From Thalassia testudinum (lineage: Eukaryota > Streptophyta > Magnoliopsida > Alismatales > Hydrocharitaceae), in NCBI GenBank assembly GCA_037157565.1, contig JAZHRO010000013.1, positions 31,934,501 through 31,998,500 on the forward strand: a DNA stretch of 64,000 nt. Direction: 5' to 3'. Both the position numbers and the translations under genes were made by a program. Shown one piece after another: positions 13,345 through 24,636 of this stretch. The notes beneath the pieces were generated by a model that had not been told where the DNA came from, did not search any database, and was given only the letters and a program-made list of their open reading frames with translations. Numbering within the stretch: the stretch's first letter is position 1; every line of letters begins with the position of its first letter.

Positions 13345-13354
13345 AGTATGTGTG

Positions 13355-13389
<35 letters not shown>

Positions 13390-13745
13390 ATGTATATATA
13401 ACTATATAGAGGTATATATATATGTATGTATAAGTATATAATAATATATGTATATATAGATAGCTAAGTATATATATATATATATTTATATATATAATAA
13501 TAATATATGTATATATGTATGTATATATAAGTAGGTGTGTATATATGTGTGTGTGTGTATATATATATATGTATATGTATGTATGTATCTATACTTAGTT
13601 ATATAGGTAATATATATATAGATATATGTATATTTATATATATGTATATGTGTATAGATATATATATATATATATACATATATATATGTGTGTGTGTGTG
13701 TGTATATATATAAGTATACGTATATATATATATATGTTTATAATA
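13184..13745. repeat. TA/TG microsatellite inside element A right LTR
   Basis: About 560 bases of TATATA and TGTGTG units, homologous to the longer tract at 6580-7440. Confidence 0.9.
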
Positions 13746-14568
13746 GAGTATAGGTGTGTGTGTGTGTGTGAAAGTGTGAGTGTAGGTGTGTGTATGCGTC
13801 GGTGTAGAGAGAGTGCTGTGAGTGTGGTGAGAGAGAGAGAGAGAGAGAGAGCGGGAGAGAGCGGGCAGAGAGAGTGCAGCCACTCTGCTGGAGGCAAGGG
13901 AGCGCGTTTTAAGTCATCTGCACGTGAAGGCCATCGTCTGATGGTCTTCAACGCGCGGGCGCGTATTCGTGCAAAGGAGAGCGCCTGCGCCGACCGGTTG
14001 CGAGCACGGAGAGCTCGCAACAGCGTGCTCGGAGAGGGAGGCGAGGTGTCTGCAGGTGCGCGCGGAAGCTTGCAGAGGCTAGCAGGGGGTGGGGAAGCGC
14101 TTGGCCGCCTCTGTAGCGACCGATTGCGGGTGCGGAGAGCATGCGACAGAGCGGAGAACGCGGAGGTGGAGAAGACCTGCAAGCGCACGTTGAGGGCTGG
14201 GGCGCCTGCAGGGAAGCGCAGAAGCTGCTGGGGCTGCTTCTGCTGCCGCCGCTTAGCTGCTGCTGCTGCTAAGCTGTGAAGCTTCAGACCTTGAAGTGGC
14301 TCCAATGGCAGGAAAGTGCGGGAACGAAAAGAAACGAAAGTAGAGCCACCACGCCCACCGGCTCTTTGAAGAGCTGGGCGGTGGTGGTATCACTGTGGTG
14401 GTGTGCATCACAGTGAGAGCTCCTGCCCGCCGGGTATCTCCTCGGAGGAGGGCCGACGTATGGAGGGGAATGAAGGAGAGGACGGTGGTGGTGATGGAGC
14501 TGCAGGTGGCGTTATTGGCTGCTGCGACCCCACCTTTTGAAGAGATGGAGCCGTGGATTTTTATAGGA

Positions 14569-14575
14569 GAAGAAG
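14569..14575 (-). promoter_or_regulatory. TATA box of element A right (5') LTR
   Basis: TATAAAA on the minus strand, within CTCCTATAAAAATCCACGG. This is the copy positioned to drive genomic transcripts of element A leftwards. Confidence 0.55.
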
Positions 14576-14897
14576 GCATGGCCTTGCATACAGCTGCAGG
14601 GAGTGGCTGGTGCAGGGAAAGGGCAGCTGCGGCAGGGAATGGTGCGAGAAGTTGCATGCAACCGTAGGGAAAATTAAAAATCAAGTGGAATAAAAAATAG
14701 AGGTGGTGGATTTTTGCAAAGAGGCACTTGAGGAGAAAAGCTAAAATGCAAGGCCACTTATTTCATTCTTCTTTCCACTCAATTAGATGCATGTATACAT
14801 GTATTTTTACAAATGCAACTACGGAATCCCAATATGCACAGGTAGTGCTAAGAAATAGCACAAGAAGGCACTATTGTAGGCGTATTTTTGCGGTGCA

Positions 14898-17062
14898 ATC
14901 AAGGACATTTCCTAGGTTTTTTTTTAAATGCTAATTGAAATATTTAATATCAAAACAACTTGGAACTTGTACATCTCTTGTAATAATTATAAATCTAATC
15001 CAAATTGATTAAAACCTTTTTTAAACTTTTGCAATTACTCATCATGCAATCTGAGGCTCTCTGAAACATCATTCAAAGCTTTTTGACTAATGAAAACCCT
15101 AATCAATCTTCTCTCTAATGCTTTAGTCAACAAAGAGTGAAGAATCAATTTAGCCATTTAAACTACATCATAACAAGTTTCAGACCAACATAAGGATCAT
15201 TCAAACTTGGTAAAGCTCTTCCATGTCTAATTAAAACATATCAACATCCAACTGAACTATCACCCAAGTGGGCTATTCATCTGTGGTTGCCATAGTGATG
15301 TGATCACTTAGCATCCCTGCACGCCATTAAGTGGTGTTCTAGAGTCTGTTGTGATCCTTTAGAATCCCTTAGGTCATTGCAATAGCTTCAAATCCGTGCA
15401 ACTAATTTTCCTCAGCCATTTCTACCTAAGCAATGAACTCAAATAGTAACTCTAAACAAAATTGGGTGCAAGCTTAATAAATGATAAAAATTAATTCTCA
15501 ATAGCTCAAACCCATCGCAATTACTCCAAGTACACAATTATCAACTTAATTCACTCAATTAAAAGGCATTAAACCAGATTGAATCTCTAATCATCTGATT
15601 AGGCGTGAAAACCAATTCAAAGCAAATCAAGTGAATTACGTTCCGTTAAAACCATGGGGAGGGCATTGGCGATTATCTAGGCTGAATGGGATGCCCTCAG
15701 ATCGATTTTGAGCGCTCCAACCGATCTAAAAGGTAATGAGCTTCAAATCTCTTGAATGCTTTGATGAATAGAATGAGATGCAATTAAACTTGAGGAAATC
15801 ATGTGAGAATGAACGTGGAGTGTAGAGAGAGATCAATGAGCTAAATGGATGAGTGAATTGTTCTTTCTCTGATCTAAATTGATCAGAGAGACAAATCGAG
15901 CGAAACTAATAGTAACTTTGATCTACTCCTAATTAGAACAATTAGTCAATAAATTTAACATCTAAATATCTAAACTACACTAGAAAGCAATTAAACTAAT
16001 CTAGAAAGTTGCAAATCTACACTAGGAAGCTGTAATTCTAATCTAACAAAGGAAGGGGATGTCCAAGAGCCACTGGCCATTGGCTGATGGCGACGAAAGG
16101 GGGGAGACCTCTAGCAGAAGAAGGTGGTGTCCTAGATCCGCCAACCATGGGCTAATGGCGAGGGAATGAAAGAGGGAACCAGTGTTGTCACCATAGGTGA
16201 TGAAGGGAAAATTGGAGCTAAAGGGATAAAGGAAGGGACCAACTAAGGGGAGAGGGAATGGTAAAGGATCATAGGTCAAGTGGAGAGGTCCTTATATAGC
16301 CTTTATGGGTTGTGGTGGCCAATAGTGATGGGTTCAAGCTGTTGTGGATGAAGGGCTGAGATGAAACCTAAGGGCGCGGGGATGGATTAGGATGAATGTG
16401 GACCCTTAGATGTGATCTAGAAAGTGGCAGGAAGATGTGAACACCAGCTCCAAAAAGTTGGGTGGAGATCCACTGTTGATCTATGGAGCAAAGGATGGAT
16501 GGCTAAGGAGCTCCATGTTCTTTGTGATGAATAGTGAAGGAGAAAGGCTATGCCCAGGTGTGTTGGAGAAATTATGATGAATTCCTTGGGTGCGAAACAG
16601 TAGAGGTTTTGCAATGAAACCCATAAGTGGCTAAAAATCAACACAGAACGGCCCTTGTGACCTACAAATAATCCCCTACCATCTTTTATGCTTAGAAAAT
16701 GTGAATGAATGATTGTATAGGAAGGACCTAAATGAAAAATACTAAATTAAAGGTCCAAATGATGTCAAAACTTATTGAAAATTTTATAGCATATAAATTG
16801 AACATATTAGAAAATATTTCATCAATTGATTTGTGATTTTAAGCTCATTTTAGTGTTCAATTAGCATTCAAAACATCCATGTGTATTATAGGTATAGAAT
16901 ATCTCAAAATTAACCTAATTATACCTTTTTAGCACAAATTAAGTGTTTGTGGCATTTTTCTTTAATTTTCACACTTAACTCATTTCTTATGTTAATTTGA
17001 TAGTGTTTAACCTAGACTCTAACATAACTTAACCATTTTAACTATAATGAGTTACAACTCAT
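14898..17062 (-). repeat. Possible old LTR or LTR-like region, minus orientation
   Basis: A minus-strand TATA box (GCTATATAAG at 16291-16300) is followed leftwards by a pyrimidine-rich region and then a T-rich stretch. The right side ends near 17062 at TGAGTTACAACTCATCA, which on the minus strand gives TGATGAGTTGTAACTCA, a plausible LTR start. No second copy, PBS or target duplication is in the window. The short minus-strand frame at 16043-16279 is not a recognised protein. Assignment as an LTR is inference. Confidence 0.3.
16291..16300 (-). promoter_or_regulatory. TATA-box-like element
   Basis: GCTATATAAG on the minus strand, the only strong TATA box in this region. No gene downstream is recognised. 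Confidence 0.35.
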
Positions 17063-17534
17063 CAGGTGCATATGAATCCTATAACTAACCTTCTAGAAAA
17101 TACAACCACCAATCTTGAAAATCTATTTATTATTTATGATATATTTACAACCATTTTATACAAATTTTAATTATAACTATTATAACCATCATTCTATAAG
17201 TTTTTTCCCTTTTTATATGCATATGTTGGCTTTGTAAAAATTACATTTAGATACTTAATAATAAATGTGCGTGTGTACATTAGATCTTAACATAAAATCT
17301 AGAAAATTTGTAAAGACTCAAAATAAAATATTGAAATGATATTGAATCATCAAATAACATCTTATTAGATCTTTTCTTTTCTTCAATAAACTTTGTCATC
17401 ATTGAAATTTCCTAATATCTTCATTGAAGCTTTTATTTTGTTAAATATCTAAAGTTGTAAATAATTTTATAATAAAATATAATTTTACATAAAATATTAA
17501 AATAAATAAGATTAATAGGTAAATACTAACACAT
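17063..17534. other. AT-rich DNA, no gene seen
   Basis: AT-rich sequence without a supported reading frame, RNA gene or repeat edge. Confidence 0.5.
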
Positions 17535-17945
17535 AATACCGCCGCGTAGAAAAATATCCCTTGACAGTTTACACCCAAACATGACTGCACCATGTCCTTT
17601 CCGCCTCAAGCAACTTTTTTTGGTAGGAGTCTGTCGTTAGCATTCAACTCAGTCACGCCCACTAGAAACTTTTCGAAAGGAAATGGGATCATATTGCATG
17701 GAGAAAATATTACATCCTCGTAAACTCTTTGCATTTTGTTTGGATGACTTTCTGTAATATGTCGTTACATGTATTATTTTTAAAGGCTTCATATACAGTG
17801 GTGGCCGATATTAACGGATAACCAGCTGAAAAACATAAAGGGCTTTAAATGAGATTTGACGTAACGAAGATTTTAATAGTAAAACATTCTTGTTCGTGGG
17901 GAAATTTCTCCGAAACAAAGTTTTATGAGCAATTTCTTTTTACAA
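17535..17945. repeat. Direct repeat copy 1 (diverged 0.4 kb duplication)
   Basis: This aligns with 19085-19512 in the same order and orientation. Shared landmarks are CATAATACC...ATCCCTTGA, ATGTCCTTTCCGCCTCA, GTTTGGATGACTT, GGTGGCCGATATTAACGGAT and GAGATTTGACGTAA. Identity by eye is moderate, with many substitutions and short indels, so the duplication is old. No coding frame is conserved between copies. Confidence 0.7.
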
Positions 17946-19084
17946 AAATATCAAAGCAGCATCCCACTTTGAGATTGGGGCAAAAAATTGAACGTTTTAC
18001 ACATTAGATCCCGTATACGTCGTGGGATTTTTCATATTTTTAAGGATATTATGTATTGATAAAGGAGAATAGGTGAACATGTGTGTCACCTTAAACCTTG
18101 ATTTTCTTAAATTTAGGCATGAGTGGAGGTTGAGTGATTCCATATTTAAATCTCTTATAATTTCAATTCATTTCCATATCTTCTATTTGCACAAATACTT
18201 CCACATAAAATTATCCCAAATTATACGTAGATATCAACATAAGATATCTTATCCTGTAAAATTCATCCCGCAACGTAAACCAAGCCTTCAGAATGGGACC
18301 TGTTGCAATGTGGTGTGTGTGTGTTTGGAGTTGTATGGGTGGGATCTTGGGTCGTATTTTTCTCGTGGAAAATGTTTCTCAACTTTCATGCTAAGATGCT
18401 GATTGTGGGGTACCCTCTCTCACGAGAATGATTAGGTTGATAATCCAAAGCACTCACCTCTTTTCCATCGGATCTCCTTGCACTTTCTATTTCCTTTTCG
18501 AAATCTTTAATCCATAAAACCGACGGTACTCATAAGCAGGATCCTCCTTAGGTTCTCTTGCTAATTTCCTATGGACCCGTGTCATTAGTGGGTTGGACCG
18601 CGCGGTATGTGAAAGCCCAACTGCTACGTGTCATTGTCGCTCCATTTAAATTATCTCCTTCATTCAATGTATGCTTTCAAGGCTGCCATGTTAGTAGATG
18701 CGATGATGCTGAGCACATGTTAGCACATGTTAGCACTATCCACAGGTAGGTACAACTTTTCAGGGAGAAAACATGCAAAAAAAGATAAACAGATGCAGAA
18801 CTCGACGAGAAGATGAGTTGTGATGGAATTCAAGTTAACCAGAAGAGTTTTTGGTATTTACAAATGCGAGTATTTTTTTTTTAAATTTGGGAATAGAGGA
18901 TAAATGTGATGGATAAGTTGTGATATTTTTTTATTTGATTTAAGAGTGGGGGTGGGGGGGGAGAGGGGGTTTGTTGGGTAGATGTGGTGGTGAGTAGGAA
19001 AAAGATGTGATGGACAATTAATGGAGGTTTGACAAGATGGTAACATAGGTTGAGAGGGTTGAGATAAACCCAGCTACTCCAGCA
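17946..19084. other. Unassigned sequence between the two direct repeat copies
   Basis: Only short, unsupported frames occur (18073-18402 and 18558-18749). A poly-G/T-rich tract lies near 18940-18970. GCTACGTGTCATTG near 18628 contains an ACGTG core often found in plant promoters, but there is no downstream gene to support a regulatory role. Confidence 0.4.
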
Positions 19085-19512
19085 TATAATACCATCATGT
19101 ACAAAAAGATCCCTTGAAAATTCACATCCAAACATGGGTTAAGAAGTTCCATCCACACGATGTCCTTCCCACCTCATGCGACTTTTTTAGGTAGGGGGTT
19201 TGTCGTAAGCCCAGTTGAAATTTTCCAGAAGGAAATGGAATCTTATTCGAAGGTGAACGACCATCTATGGACAACATATTACATTCCCGTAAACTTCTCA
19301 GCATTAAGTTTGGATGACTTATTGTAATCTCTTGTTACTTGTATTATTTTGGAAGGCTTAATGTAGTGGTGGCTGATATTAACGGATAATCACTCTTTAC
19401 TTGCGGAAAGAAATAAAGGATTCCGAAGAGATTTGACGTAATTAAGGTTTTAACAGCAAAAAATTCTTGTTCTCTGGGGAATTTTCTTGAAACAAACTTT
19501 CATGAGAAATGG
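19085..19512. repeat. Direct repeat copy 2 (diverged 0.4 kb duplication)
   Basis: Partner of 17535-17945, about 1.55 kb downstream in the same orientation. It contains GTTTGGATGACTTATTGTAA, GGTGGCTGATATTAACGGAT and GAGATTTGACGTAATTAAGG. The two copies could be decayed LTRs of a small element or a segmental tandem duplication. Termini and target duplications could not be placed. Confidence 0.7.
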
Positions 19513-20667
19513 TAAAGGACTTCTAAAAGATTCAATTGTGACAGAAGTCCTTAGAATAGAAATATCAAATCAACAAATAATTAAAGAGAAAGGCATGTAC
19601 CAAATTTGATGATCTAATTCTACCAAGAAAGAGGTATATATCTTGGAGGAGGATGGTACTCCTAAAGTACACTAGTATTCATGTGATAGAAACTCTCTAT
19701 TTCTCTCTCTCTAATTGCATAAAAAATAAAAGCTAATTTACCCCTAATATTTATAGACTGGGTTCCTTTGGTTGAGGGCCACTTTTTCTATTCCCACGAT
19801 CTCTGGATTCTAACTGATAGAATATCATAAGTCAGTTCCATACTCTACACGATTTCCTCTCAATGACGGTGACAAGCATGTCGGTTGGTGGTCTTCTAGA
19901 ATGACTTGCCATCCTATTGGGTATGCGGATCCGAGTAAACTGATCCGTCCTAGGGCATTGGGTTTTCACTACTTGCCAAACAGTCGGATCCTCCATGCAG
20001 CCTAACTGGTGAGGTGATTATTCTACCCTCATCACTTGCCCCCACGCTCTTTGTCTGAGTTTGTCGACAGAGACTATAGAACTAATTTTACTTCGTGCGT
20101 ACCATGCCTCCGATGATAGGTTGGGAGGTTTTCCGATAGTCCCATCATTAAGAACCAGACACGAAGTTTTCATTGCAATTTTACGGGTAATTAGCCACTA
20201 GTTGCTTTTATGAATAGGTCAAGGCCTATTCATTTAGTGGGCTATGCAGGTGGGTGAGGCACCACCCGCATACCCGATAAGCAATTGTTCAGGCAAGCAA
20301 TGTGCCATTTGTTTTGAGGTACAGGCATATCACCTCTTGTTTGTTTTGGGGGAGAATAGGCATGTCACTGCCTGATTTTCCCTTGCACTTAAGAGGCTGC
20401 CTGCCTGGGTATTTAATTGTATAATGTAAGCATCCTCTTCCGCAAGTGATGGCCAATCACTGCAAGCAAAATTTTGTCACTTTATGCTAGCAAGATGTGC
20501 ATTAATTGTTGTAATTATGACTGAATCGCATCCCGGTAGTCGAGATGGATTGCGTGGCTTGCACCTGTCATTTGAATCTCACCGTAATGATTTTGTGCGT
20601 AGGGGCATTTAATGCGTGCAGTAATTATCGGGATTTAATAGCGCTAAGGTTCGCGCGTATCCTCGAT
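19513..20667 (+). other. Upstream region of the transposon-like pseudogene
   Basis: No reading frame is supported. The stretch leads to a TATA box at 20668 and an ORF at 20823. It could be an LTR or promoter region of the element that carried that ORF, but no second copy is present in the window. Confidence 0.35.
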
Positions 20668-20676
20668 TATAAATAG
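20668..20676 (+). promoter_or_regulatory. TATA box upstream of the transposon-like ORF
   Basis: TATAAATAG within CGATTATAAATAGGGG. Its distance of about 150 bases to the ATG at 20823 leaves room for a start site near 20700 and a 120-base leader. Confidence 0.5.
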
Positions 20677-20822
20677 GGGTAATTGGGCAGTAAATGCCCA
20701 TATCCCACATTTTCATTAGGAGGAAAAAGTAAACCCTAAGCACCGTAAGTGTCGCCGCCCCCAAAGGAGCGATCTCGTTGGAGAAGAAAAGCATCTCTTC
20801 GCCGAAGCCTTTCACTTAGAAG

Positions 20823-22599
20823 ATGTCGGGCGTCATTAGGAAAGATGAATCGTCTTCCTCCGTCCCCCATCTCTCTAATGAGACGTTTGAGTTGTATGCC
20901 ATTAAGTCCTCTTTGGGTAGTAAACTCGCTATTCAGGGGTTTTTGCAGGAGCACAGGCTTGGGAATGTTCAGTTCCAAGCACTGAGGATGCTGAACTACC
21001 TGTGTTCCCTGGCTGGGGGTGATTTTTTTGTCATTTGTAAATATGCAATTGAGAATGACCTCAAGGTTCCTTTGAACTCCTTTTTGACGTCTTTCTTTCG
21101 TACAACTATCTCGCTCCTTCCCAACTCAGCCTCAATTGTTGGCTGATTTTGAATATTTTTACCATCCTTTGCTTTCAATTGGGCATCCGCCCCCGCATGG
21201 GTCTTTTCCGCTTACTTTTTGGACTGATGTCCCTAAAAGTGAAGGGCAACCCACCCACTGGAACCTATACCTTGTAGAACAAGTAGACTAAATATAGAAT
21301 AACCGACCTGCCGGATAGTTTAAAAGGCCAGGTCCACCATTTTTTCCTCCTCCATAATGTGGAGAAGTTAGAAGTCCTCAACTCTTGGCAGAATCCGCCT
21401 AAGAAGGACCTGCCGCCTGTACCTGACAAGCTTGACTCGAATGCAGAGGATGTAAGGAGAATAATGGAATTTGGACCCATAGCCTGTTCCGAGTTGAGGT
21501 TGTTAAATGTGTAGGCGGCCCTATCGTGGGTGGCAAACTCTTACCCCACGCCATAAGTTACGGGGGGATGGCTTTGACCGCTTTTACCTTAATTTGACAT
21601 TGATCGCTTGTTGCCTTGCTATTGCAGCTTTGGGCAGTTCACGAAGCTAGATACCCTGAGGCGGTGCTCGGGGAGCTCATTCAGGGCTAAGCGGGGGCAC
21701 TGAAGCACGAGTCCCAAGGGCCGAGTGAAAGCAACCAGGCCGCTCGCCGCCGAGAGAGCAAGAGGAAGGGAAGGGAGGAGGCATCCACCATCTCAGAGGA
21801 GATGGCCCTATAACGGAGGAGACACATGGGCACTGTGCACATCTCCTCTAGTTCTAAAGAGGCAGGTGGAGAGGGAGGTTCCATCCTCGTCTTCTCGCGA
21901 ACCAACCTGGGCAAGGGTTGGAGGTGCTGAGGTCCCCACTAAATAGGACAAAGGAAGTCAGGCGGGTTTTTCACCTACCTCGTTCAGCAACCCCACCACA
22001 TTCGCCTACCTGGCCGAGCAAACGACCACGAGGGGAAGTTTGTGGTCGGCAATATATTTGAGCCACTGCCACCCCCGACTGAAGCCCCTGGACTAGCGCC
22101 CCTACTAGTTCTCAGGATGTGGGTGGATCCATAATTCCTGGGTAGAGGAGTGCCATCTCTGCCCCAATCGCACTTCCGGCGATGCCTCCTAGCCAGGATC
22201 TCACCACCACTTTGCAGGCCGTCACATCCAGCGATCCTTTGCTTGCTCCCAGGAGCTCTTCGGTGCCCCAAACCCGAGGCGCCAACCCTATCTTGGCCAA
22301 CCTGGAGAGGAAGGTGCTTCAGCATCTCCAAGATGTCGTGATCTGGGCTAACCCTCCAAGTAGAAGGGTTAACCTAAAGAACATCTACTTCTACTGCCTT
22401 TGGGTGATAAGTCATTTTCCAAAGCATGTATCCCCATGATACTTTTCTTTCGACATGTTCAACACTCTTAGCCTTGTTACGCATGTGGATACGTTGGGAT
22501 TGAGGTTCATTCCCGACTCTATACCGACTAAATCCTTTGCTGACCTTGCTTCACCACCCCCAGTGAGGTGGCCGATCTGGTGATGACATGGGCGGTTAC
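20823..22599 (+). pseudogene. 'Putative gypsy-type transposon' gene, 5' half, decayed
   Basis: The ORF starts MSGVIRKDESSSSVPHLS and is open for 107 codons (20823-21146). Its end, LKVPLNSFLTSFFRTTISLL, resembles the plant family often annotated as putative gypsy-type transposon (Pfam Transposase_28), which typically has 'PLHPFF...FYGLAP.QL.PNSW' here. After the stop, coding-like text continues in other frames: FWTDVPKSEGQPTHWNLYLV near 21225, and VHHFFLLHNVEKLEVLNSW near 21335 followed by DLPPVPDKLDSNAEDVRRIM. The gene is therefore broken by several frame changes. It is cut at 22599 by insertion of element C and continues at 43343. Family assignment is by remembered motif pattern. Confidence 0.5.
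22595..22599 (+). repeat. Left target-site duplication of element C (imperfect)
   Basis: GTTAC here corresponds to ATTAC at 43338-43342, matching four of five. Joining the flanks restores a continuous coding-like reading of the host pseudogene across the site. Confidence 0.5.
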
Positions 22600-23315
22600 T
22601 TTAACGACCCGATTTCCCGAATCCCTACGAGACACGAGAATCGGACCAACCCGACTGATCCCAAGACCCAGTCGTCCAACGAGAAAGTAACCAAAAGAGC
22701 AGTAAAATAAACCACATTCACCATGTATATAACTAGCAGTAACAAAATACAGTAGTAAAGAAAAGAAATACTACAGTATACACCACCACAACAGAAGAGA
22801 AATAAACATGTACATAACCTGAAGCCTACAATAAAGAGAGTACAGGGAGTAACAGAAAACTACTCACTACAGCGGAAAGAAAAGTACAGAAGGTACTATA
22901 GGTAACACTACTGGGCTCTACTAGGCCCAACGCCCTCTGCAGCCGCTGACTCTAGCTGCTCAACACCTGGTCCAGAAAAGGTAACAAGAGTGACACGTCA
23001 GCAAAACGCTGAGTAGAGTGGCAACTAAAAGCTAGCAGAAACAGTAGAGTGGAAAGTAGCTGTTATATTTTTACTTTCTTTCTTTATATTTTTCCATTTA
23101 TTCACTATTGATTTATTTCTCAGATCCTTCTCTTGATCTTGAATGTTCCTTGTGGGAACGATCTTGATTACAGTCTTTTCCGAAAAGTAGAAGTAACACG
23201 TGGTGCTCTCCTGGCTGGGAGAGTCCCCTGTGGTGGTCGTACCCTCAGTCAACCACCCCAAGGTCGCTGACAGACGTAACGGTGACTACGGCACGCACGA
23301 TAAGCGCACGGGTAG
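22600..23315 (-). repeat. Element C 3' LTR, outer (U5-side) piece
   Basis: This is very similar to 41257-41753 (C 5' LTR), starting (T)AACGACCCGATTTCCCGAAT. It continues past the point where the C 5' LTR is deleted, into sequence matching the reverse complement of B LTR about 25252-25480. It stops abruptly at 23315, where element B's LTR begins with TGTTACGAAC. Confidence 0.7.
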
Positions 23316-23523
23316 TGTTACGAACGCGGCTTCAAGACATCTTTTAAGACGTCTGGGAGGTGGCCCAGACGTCTGGAACCCCTTCCAGACGTTTGGGATT
23401 TAATTTCCGCGGCACGGTGGATTTCGTCTGCGCGCCTACGCACGCAGACCTATAGATTCCTCTTTTCCCCTCTCTCCTGCAGGCGCAGCGCTGCCCCCCT
23501 CTCTCTCTGTCTCCCCGCATGGC

Positions 23524-23532
23524 TTTAAAAAG
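23524..23532 (+). promoter_or_regulatory. TATA-like box of element B 5' LTR
   Basis: TTTAAAAAG within GGCTTTAAAAAGGGTCGTC, conserved in the 3' LTR at 33460-33468. Confidence 0.45.
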
Positions 23533-24483
23533 GGTCGTCACCCTCTCCCTCACTCTCATCTCCTCTGTTTCCTTCTTCTCCTTCCAGCCTGTGTGAGAGT
23601 GAGCAAGCAGCAGCAACGGCAGCCGCGGCGGGTGTGCAGGAGGAGGCGTTGCGCGAGGGAGGAGACGCTCGGCCATGAGGGCTCAAGCTTGTTGGGGCAG
23701 CTGGAGCCAGCCGGCGGGGGAGCCGCGGGCGCGGAGTGACGCGGGAGGGCTGCTGCAGCTCGAGCAGCAGGCGGACGAGGCGCGGCCCGGCCGTGCGTCG
23801 CGGGCAGAGGGCGAGTCGAGCTCTGATTCTGGAAATTTTTCCAGAATCAGACGTCTGGGATTCCAACCAGACGACGGTGAAGATGTCTGGAGGACTGTCC
23901 AAACGTCTGGTAAGTAAGTTATTTTTCCATCCTTCGTCCTTTTCTGCGACCGTTGTACTATGAATGATGAGTGGGTACGTGCAGGCTCTGAGATTCGCAT
24001 CCAACGCGAATCAGACGTCTGGCCGTAGTGCCAGACGACGGGAAGGACTTCCAGATGTCCAAGGTGACCATCGGACGTCTAGGAACTAGGCCAGATGCCC
24101 CCGTAGGCTTCTGGACGTCTGAGAGACTACGCAGAACAAAGGTACCATCTGACCCGCATTTTAAGACGTCTGGAAGAGGATCCAGACGTCTGATTTTGGA
24201 CTGTTTCGCCGTTTTCGACCCGTTTATGGCCCGTTCGGAGTCCGTTTTCCGCGTTTCGAGTTGTGTTCTTTTCGGGATAAAATCCTCTACCCGTCTACAG
24301 TAATTATATATTGTTCTGAGAAACTCCTTGTATTTGATCCTTGTGTTAGGACCTCGTTCTATTGCAGTCTCGAGGGTTGCGGAGGCGCGCAAGATTTCCG
24401 ACCACGCCCCCAGTACTTCCGTTGTAGCTGGTAGAGTGGCTTTAAGATTTATTAACATAATTTGTTACAATTATGGAACAATT

Positions 24484-24636
24484 AATAGAACCTAGGGCAT
24501 TACATGAATCCTAGGAATGAGAAACCAGATTGAATGATAGATCCTAGGGCATTGCAAGAATCCTAGGGCTGGAAAACTAGATTGAATGATAGATCCTAGG
24601 GTACGGCATGAATCCTAGGACTGGAAAACTAGTGAA
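24484..24636 (+). repeat. Three-copy tandem repeat in Tekay-like LTR
   Basis: The unit, roughly 55-60 bases, carries TAGATCCTAGGG, GCATGAATCCTAGG and GGAAAACTAGATTG. It repeats three times with slight changes. The same array is present in the other LTRs of the family: near 34431-34567 (B 3' LTR) and, inverted, near 34880-35010 and 41950-42100 (C LTRs). Confidence 0.75.

Larger units (their letters stand above)
5890..14897 (-). mobile_element. Element A: non-autonomous Athila/Tat-like LTR retrotransposon
   Basis: Two long directly repeated LTRs (5890-8547 and 12498-14897) flank about 3.95 kb of internal DNA. On the minus strand the order is 5' LTR (right), tRNA-Asp-type primer-binding site, gag remnants, spacer, purine tract, 3' LTR (left). 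No protease, reverse transcriptase, RNase H or integrase reading is visible. The element therefore resembles the gag-only or LARD-like derivatives known for plant Ty3/gypsy families, which depend on enzymes from autonomous relatives. The flanking five bases (GGGTA left, ATCAA right) do not match, so the target duplication is lost or one edge is misplaced by a few bases. Confidence 0.75.
12498..14897 (-). repeat. Element A right LTR (5' LTR on the minus strand)
   Basis: It starts TGGTCGAGCC and ends GGTGCA, like the left copy. It contains the same order of segments: U5-like part, GC patch from about 12985, TA/TG microsatellite about 13184-13745, GA tract about 13829-13870, GC-rich block, then the U3-like end with a TATA box. 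Long open frames through the GC-rich block (for example 13626-14279) have no family resemblance and are not conserved as a protein in the other LTR. Confidence 0.75.

Noticed and set aside
13626..14305. Open frames of 217 and 223 codons on both strands of the GC-rich LTR block
   Set aside because: They begin in microsatellite sequence, differ from the matching frames in the left LTR (7456-7983) and show no domain.
5885..14902. Target-site duplication for element A
   Set aside because: The five bases outside each LTR (GGGTA and ATCAA) do not match under any edge placement I tried.
23330..24200. CRISPR array suggested by repeated AGACGTCT units
   Set aside because: Repeats are short palindromes at irregular spacing in a plant LTR; there is no uniform repeat-spacer structure.
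23525..24458. Minus-strand open frames of 159 and 166 codons in the B 5' LTR
   Set aside because: They read through GACGTC repeats and GC-rich LTR sequence. Similar frames recur in the other LTR copies only because the DNA is repeated.
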